NCBI RefSeq assembly: GCF_002160055.1
Contig: NZ_NFJV01000034.1
Coordinates: 1-35,924, forward strand
Direction of reading: 5' to 3'
DNA from: Mediterranea sp. An20
GTDB lineage: Bacteria > Bacteroidota > Bacteroidia > Bacteroidales > Bacteroidaceae
Length of the DNA: 35,924 bases
In this document: in pieces, positions 32,898 to 35,924 of the stretch
Layout: every line of letters starts with the position of its first letter
How positions within the stretch are numbered: position 1 is the stretch's first letter
Notes under the pieces: model-generated
Databases searched by the model: none
What the model was told of the DNA's origin: nothing
The model's input: the letters and a program-made list of their open reading frames with translations, nothing else
Made by a program: the position numbers and the translations under genes

Positions 32898-33443
32898 TTA
32901 TTTTTCAAACTTCTCCTTGTCCAAATACTTGACCACTTTGGCAGGATTTCCTACCACCACGGCGTAAGGCGGCACGTCCTTTGTTACGACGCTGGCTGCA
33001 CCTACGATGGCATATTCGCCCACCGTCACGCCCGGCAATATTGTACTCCCTGCCCCAATCCATGCGCCGCGGCAGATATGAATGGGCTTGCAGAGCAGCA
33101 GTGGACGGTCGTAAGGGTCGTGATTGTTGGTGATGAGCTGTGCGTTAGCGGCTATCATGGCATCATCGTCGATAGTGATGCCTCCGGCGGACATCATCAG
33201 GCAGTTGCTCATTACCATTACGCCTTTACCTATCTTCACGGGGCGCGCAAGCACGAGTGTAAGCGGTGCCGTCACCATGCTGCCTTCGCCGATGTTGTCC
33301 TGAAACAGTTCGTGAAGCACGGCATTGTACTCGTCGGTGCCGGGCATCGTATGGTTCAATTTAAATACCAGGCGGGCGGTGCGCTGACCGTCGTCATCGC
33401 GTTCCTTATCGGGAATTCTGAGGTCAATTACTTTTTCTTCCAT
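32898..33443 (-). CDS. Acyltransferase, left-handed beta-helix
   Basis: The 181-residue protein has hexapeptide repeats (VKIGKGVMVMSNCLMMSAGG, IHICRGAWIGAGSTILPGVT, VGEYAIVGAASVVTKDVPPY, AVVVGNPAKVVKYL) and a His in NNHDPYDR as likely catalytic base. It is related to the two acetyltransferases of layer 3 but has a different N-terminus (EEKVIDLRIPDKERDDDGQR). It is divergent from AraC regulator 2 and probably shares its control region. Promoter -7 box at 33491-33498. Confidence 0.85.
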   Translation of the reverse strand: MEEKVIDLRIPDKERDDDGQRTARLVFKLNHTMPGTDEYNAVLHELFQDNIGEGSMVTAPLTLVLARPVKIGKGVMVMSNCLMMSAGGITIDDDAMIAANAQLITNNHDPYDRPLLLCKPIHICRGAWIGAGSTILPGVTVGEYAIVGAASVVTKDVPPYAVVVGNPAKVVKYLDKEKFEK

Positions 33444-33490
33444 TTTCTTTACGTTTACTTATATATAATTTCTTTTTTCCATTGCTGGTG

Positions 33491-33498
33491 CAAAGGTA
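33491..33498 (-). promoter_or_regulatory. Promoter -7 box of the acyltransferase
   Basis: Plus-strand CAAAGGTA is TACCTTTG on the minus strand, matching TAnnTTTG. It is about 48 bases before the acyltransferase start at 33443. No clear -33 TTTG was seen. Confidence 0.5.
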
Positions 33499-33615
33499 CG
33501 CCAAACACATAAATTCATACTTATACGGATTACTGAAAGGAATAGATGTTTTACAGAAATGCTTCTTTTACCGCATAATATTCAATTATTCGGCAATAAT
33601 AATCAATATTTTCAG

Positions 33616-33623
33616 TATCTTTG
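33616..33623 (+). promoter_or_regulatory. Promoter -7 box of AraC regulator 2
   Basis: TATCTTTG matches TAnnTTTG and is 22 bases before the start codon at 33646. The leader contains GAAAGGAAAG as a plausible ribosome site. Confidence 0.55.
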
Positions 33624-33645
33624 CGCTCGTTGAAAGGAAAGAATC

Positions 33646-34551
33646 ATGAGTGATATTTTAGACTTGAGAACGATAGATGATTACAACCAGTTTCATGGAC
33701 TTGAAACGCAACATCCGCTGGTAAGTTTAGCCGATTTCTCAAAAATGGAGAAGTGTCCCCATCGCCGGATGCGTTTAGGCTTTTATGCCATTCTGCTGAA
33801 AGACGAAATATACGGGCCGCTGACTTATGGACGCAACAAGTATGACTATGAGGCAGGCACGCTGGTCTTTATTGCGCCCGGTCAGGTGATAGGAATTGAC
33901 GACGGCGGATATACGCCGCACCCACAGGGCTACGGACTTTTTTTCCATCCCGATTTGATACGGGGTACTTCGCTTTCCCACAAGATGAAGAACTACACGT
34001 TCTTCTCCTATGAAGTGAACGAGGCGCTGCACATGTCAGAACGAGAACGGCAGACCGTCTTCAACTGTTTCGGTGAGATAGAAGAGGAACTCAGGCACGG
34101 CATAGACAAGCACAGCAGGAACATCATCGTTTCCAACATTGAGGTGCTGCTTAACAACTGCCTCCGTTTCTACGACCGCCAGTTCGCCACCCGTTCCGTC
34201 CTTAACAGCGATGTGCTGACCCGCTTCCATACGCTGCTGAACAGTTATTTCAATTCCGGCAAACCTGAGGAGTTGGGGTTGCCTTCGGTGGCATGGTGTG
34301 CCGACCAACTTCATTTCTCCGCCAACTATTTTGGTGACATGGTAAAGAAGCAGACGGGGAAATCCGCCATTGAATGCATCCATCAAGCGGTCATTGACAA
34401 AGTAAAAGACCTCCTTCTTGAAACAGACAAGACAATCAGTGAAATAGCCTACGAAACAGGCTTCAAATATCCACAACACTTAACCAGGCTGTTTAAGAGT
34501 ACAGCCGGTTGCGCTCCGAAAGAATATCGGGAACAGGCAGGAACTCTATAA
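33646..34551 (+). CDS. AraC-family transcriptional regulator 2
   Basis: The 301-residue protein has an N-terminal cupin-like sensor (about 40-110: FYAILLKDEIYGPLTYGRNK, GTLVFIAPGQVIGI) and a C-terminal AraC double HTH (SVAWCADQLHFSANYFGDMV; ISEIAYETGFKYPQHLTRLF, then KEYREQ). It belongs to a different subgroup from AraC regulator 1. It is divergent from the acyltransferase gene across a 202-bp gap and probably controls it and the dehydrogenase. A strong terminator follows. Confidence 0.9.
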   Translation: MSDILDLRTIDDYNQFHGLETQHPLVSLADFSKMEKCPHRRMRLGFYAILLKDEIYGPLTYGRNKYDYEAGTLVFIAPGQVIGIDDGGYTPHPQGYGLFFHPDLIRGTSLSHKMKNYTFFSYEVNEALHMSERERQTVFNCFGEIEEELRHGIDKHSRNIIVSNIEVLLNNCLRFYDRQFATRSVLNSDVLTRFHTLLNSYFNSGKPEELGLPSVAWCADQLHFSANYFGDMVKKQTGKSAIECIHQAVIDKVKDLLLETDKTISEIAYETGFKYPQHLTRLFKSTAGCAPKEYREQAGTL

Positions 34552-34568
34552 ACAAAATCTTTCTCAGT

Positions 34569-34603
34569 AACGCTTGACCGTAAATCATGGTCAGGCGTTT
34601 TTT
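34569..34603 (+). terminator. Rho-independent terminator after AraC regulator 2
   Basis: AACGCTTGACC (34569-34579) pairs with GGTCAGGCGTT (34589-34599) with one G-U pair, followed by a run of T. Confidence 0.85.
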
Positions 34604-35187
34604 CAATAATAATTCTTCTTCGTGTTTGGCTGGCTAACTCAAACATTAACAAATTCAATTCATCAGCCATACTACCTTTGTCTGCTATTACTTATAATTG
34701 CGGTATTTAAGACTTGAACAACACCACAGACTTCCATATCGGGGCGAGATGTTTCCTTGCTTGCATAAAATGATTGACTTTTGCCAATCAAGACTCTACT
34801 TTGAATGTCAAGGCAAGCAGACATTCGCGAAATGCCGGGGAGTATAGCAAAGTTCTCACAAAGAACTGATGATATACTTGATTTATAGTTTATTTGTACC
34901 ATTTTTGGCCCACTATCCATATAACATATTGATATTCTTCTGCCTTTTATAATTCCCAGACAAGTCATTTTTCGTTTTTCCACAGTTCCGAACAGCCTAT
35001 TCTAAAATATAAAAATACTTGTCGAGTGTTAAGAGTTAGTTAAATATTCATTCCGTGCATATTTACTTTCCCTATTATTCAATTCACTTAAAAGCACTCA
35101 TTTCATTTATGTACCATTAGAAAAAATTTCTGTACCTATATTTCCGTATCTTTCTGATAATCAGAAATAACAATCCTATCATATGTA
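34604..35187. other. Gene-free right arm of layer 2
   Basis: 584 bp are AT-rich with no supported gene. A 17-bp perfect palindrome TTTCTGATAATCAGAAA (35151-35167) ends 20 bp before the right direct repeat, and GTACC occurs around 35111 and 35132. It is probably the right attachment region of the element. Confidence 0.55.
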
Positions 35188-35196
35188 TTCCACATG
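35188..35196 (+). repeat. Right copy of 9-bp direct repeat at the traG insertion
   Basis: TTCCACATG is followed directly by the codons NSVVRQLHEQ of TraG. It pairs with the copy at 7233-7241. Confidence 0.85.
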
Positions 35197-35924
35197 AACT
35201 CTGTGGTGCGGCAACTGCACGAACAGGGAACGGATGTGGTGATGGTCGATACGGGCAACTCCTACGAGGGTCTTTGCGAATATCTGGGCGGCAAGTACAT
35301 CAGCTATACGGAGGAGAAGCCCATCACCATGAACCCCTTCAACATCACGCAAGCGGAACTGAACATCGAGAAGATAGACTTCCTGAAAAACCTTATTCTG
35401 CTGATATGGAAAGGGTCGGACACGAAGATTACGGAACTGGAGTTCCGCATCGTGGAACAGATGGTGACGGACTATTACGATGCCTACTTCCACGGTTTTG
35501 ACGGCTATGACCCCGTGCAGCAGGAAACCCTGCGCAAGACCCTGATAGCCGCCGAGAAGCGGAAAGGCACTTGGGGCGCGGAAGACCTGCCGGCCCTGGA
35601 ACAGAAAGTGGATGACAAAATCCGTATGCTGGAAGAACGCCGGAAAGCGTTGAAGGTGGCTTCGCTGTCCTTCAACACCTTCTATGAATACTCCTGCGAG
35701 CGGCTGGAGCTCATCTGTCTGGAAAACAACATCACGGAGATAGACTACGACAAATACACCTATATGATACAGCCGTTCTACAAGGGCGGCAACTATGACA
35801 AGATCCTGAACGAGAACGTGGACACCACCCTGTTCTCGGAGACCTTCATCGTCTTCGAAGTGGACGCAATCAAGGAAAACAAGAAGCTGTTCCCCATCGT
35901 GACGCTCATCATCATGGACGTGTT
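35188..35924 (+). pseudogene. traG: traG, continuation of the interrupted gene (3' end outside window)
   Basis: From TTCCACATG onward the frame encodes FHMNSVVRQLHEQGTDVVMVD, then typical TraG/VirB4 sequence (GNSYEGLCEYLGG, ITMNPFNIT, EVDAIKENKKLFPIVTLIIMDV) and stays open to the last base. ATG 35194 could serve as a start but lacks a P-loop. Precise excision of 7242-35196 would rejoin it with 5874-7241 in frame. Confidence 0.95.

Larger units (their letters stand above)
7242..35196 (+). mobile_element. Mobilizable element inserted in traG (layer 2)
   Basis: The traG frame stops making sense after TTCCACATG at 7233-7241 and resumes after a second TTCCACATG at 35188-35196, giving an insert of about 27.96 kb. 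Joining the flanks at this repeat restores the sequence GKSFHMNSVVRQL, as expected for TraG. The insert has a tyrosine integrase near its left end, an excisionase-like HTH protein and a MobV relaxase but no transfer apparatus, which fits an integrative mobilizable element. Without the inner insertion it would be about 9.5 kb. One copy of the 9-bp repeat belongs to the element junction, so the exact ends are uncertain by up to 9 bp. Confidence 0.85.
1..35924. mobile_element. Bacteroidales integrative conjugative element, partial, carrying nested insertions
   Basis: Positions 1-7241 and 35188-35924 carry an integrase end, HTH, RepA-like ATPase, primase and the TraE-TraE-TraF-TraG run typical of Bacteroidetes conjugative transposons such as the CTnDOT group. 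Neither end of this element is in the window. The relaxase, the coupling protein and TraH onwards are not seen and would be expected to the right. The middle 28 kb is foreign to this element. Confidence 0.75.

Noticed and set aside
34672..34983. 103-codon open frame on the minus strand near the right end of layer 2
   Set aside because: No recognisable domain, AT-rich region, no clear start signal; kept as gene-free DNA, though a small gene cannot be excluded.
35274..35501. Small open frame in the right traG fragment
   Set aside because: It is in a different frame from the clearly conserved TraG sequence that is open from 35188 to the window end.

Overview
The window looks like DNA from the order Bacteroidales (Bacteroides, Parabacteroides or a close relative). 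The evidence is a TraE/TraE/TraF/TraG run of the Bacteroidetes conjugative-transposon type, promoters with the TAnnTTTG -7 box used in this group, an RteA/RteB-like two-component pair, and Bacteroidetes-style tyrosine recombinases. Almost everything visible is mobile DNA, and it is nested three deep. No rRNA, tRNA or CRISPR array was seen.

Layer 1 (1-7241 and 35188-35924) is part of an integrative conjugative element. It holds the end of a tyrosine integrase, an unknown protein, a helix-turn-helix protein, a RepA-like ATPase, a Toprim primase, a small membrane protein, two TraE-like (DUF4134) proteins, TraF (DUF4133) and TraG, the VirB4-like conjugation ATPase. TraG is cut immediately after its Walker A motif. 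Its reading frame resumes 28 kb later and runs off the window.

Layer 2 (about 7242-35196) sits inside traG and is bounded by the 9-bp direct repeat TTCCACATG. It resembles a mobilizable element: a triple-HTH protein, a tyrosine integrase, an excisionase-like HTH protein, a small protein, a winged-helix protein, a structured candidate oriT and a MobV relaxase. Its cargo is an iron-type alcohol dehydrogenase, an acetyltransferase and an AraC regulator. It has no conjugation machinery of its own.

Layer 3 (about 9280-27725, boundaries approximate) splits the integrase gene of layer 2 at the codons of the catalytic FHxxRH box. It has its own tandem pair of tyrosine recombinases, two small HTH proteins, a RhuM-like protein and a long leftward cargo run. 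That run is AraC, CotH kinase, acetyltransferase, C_GCAxxG_C_C protein, rhodanese lipoprotein, secreted C_GCAxxG_C_C protein, acetyltransferase, iron-type alcohol dehydrogenase, TonB receptor, DUF362 lipoprotein, hybrid histidine kinase and sigma-54 response regulator.

The regulatory DNA is unusually legible. Three promoters in the layer-3 cargo share one architecture: two AAACGTC-like half-sites 22-23 bp apart, exactly 29 bp upstream of a TAACTTTG box. One precedes the araC gene itself, so an autoregulated AraC regulon is likely. Each alcohol dehydrogenase gene is preceded by tandem 22-bp direct repeats, four in one case and three in the other, with different sequences. Downstream of the two-component system lies a 58-bp duplicated module of paired hairpins whose loops are complementary (GTAAC/GTTAC) while the stems vary. 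The most interesting themes are the nested elements that each break a mobility gene of their host, the redox-like cargo with its AraC regulon, and the paired-hairpin module.
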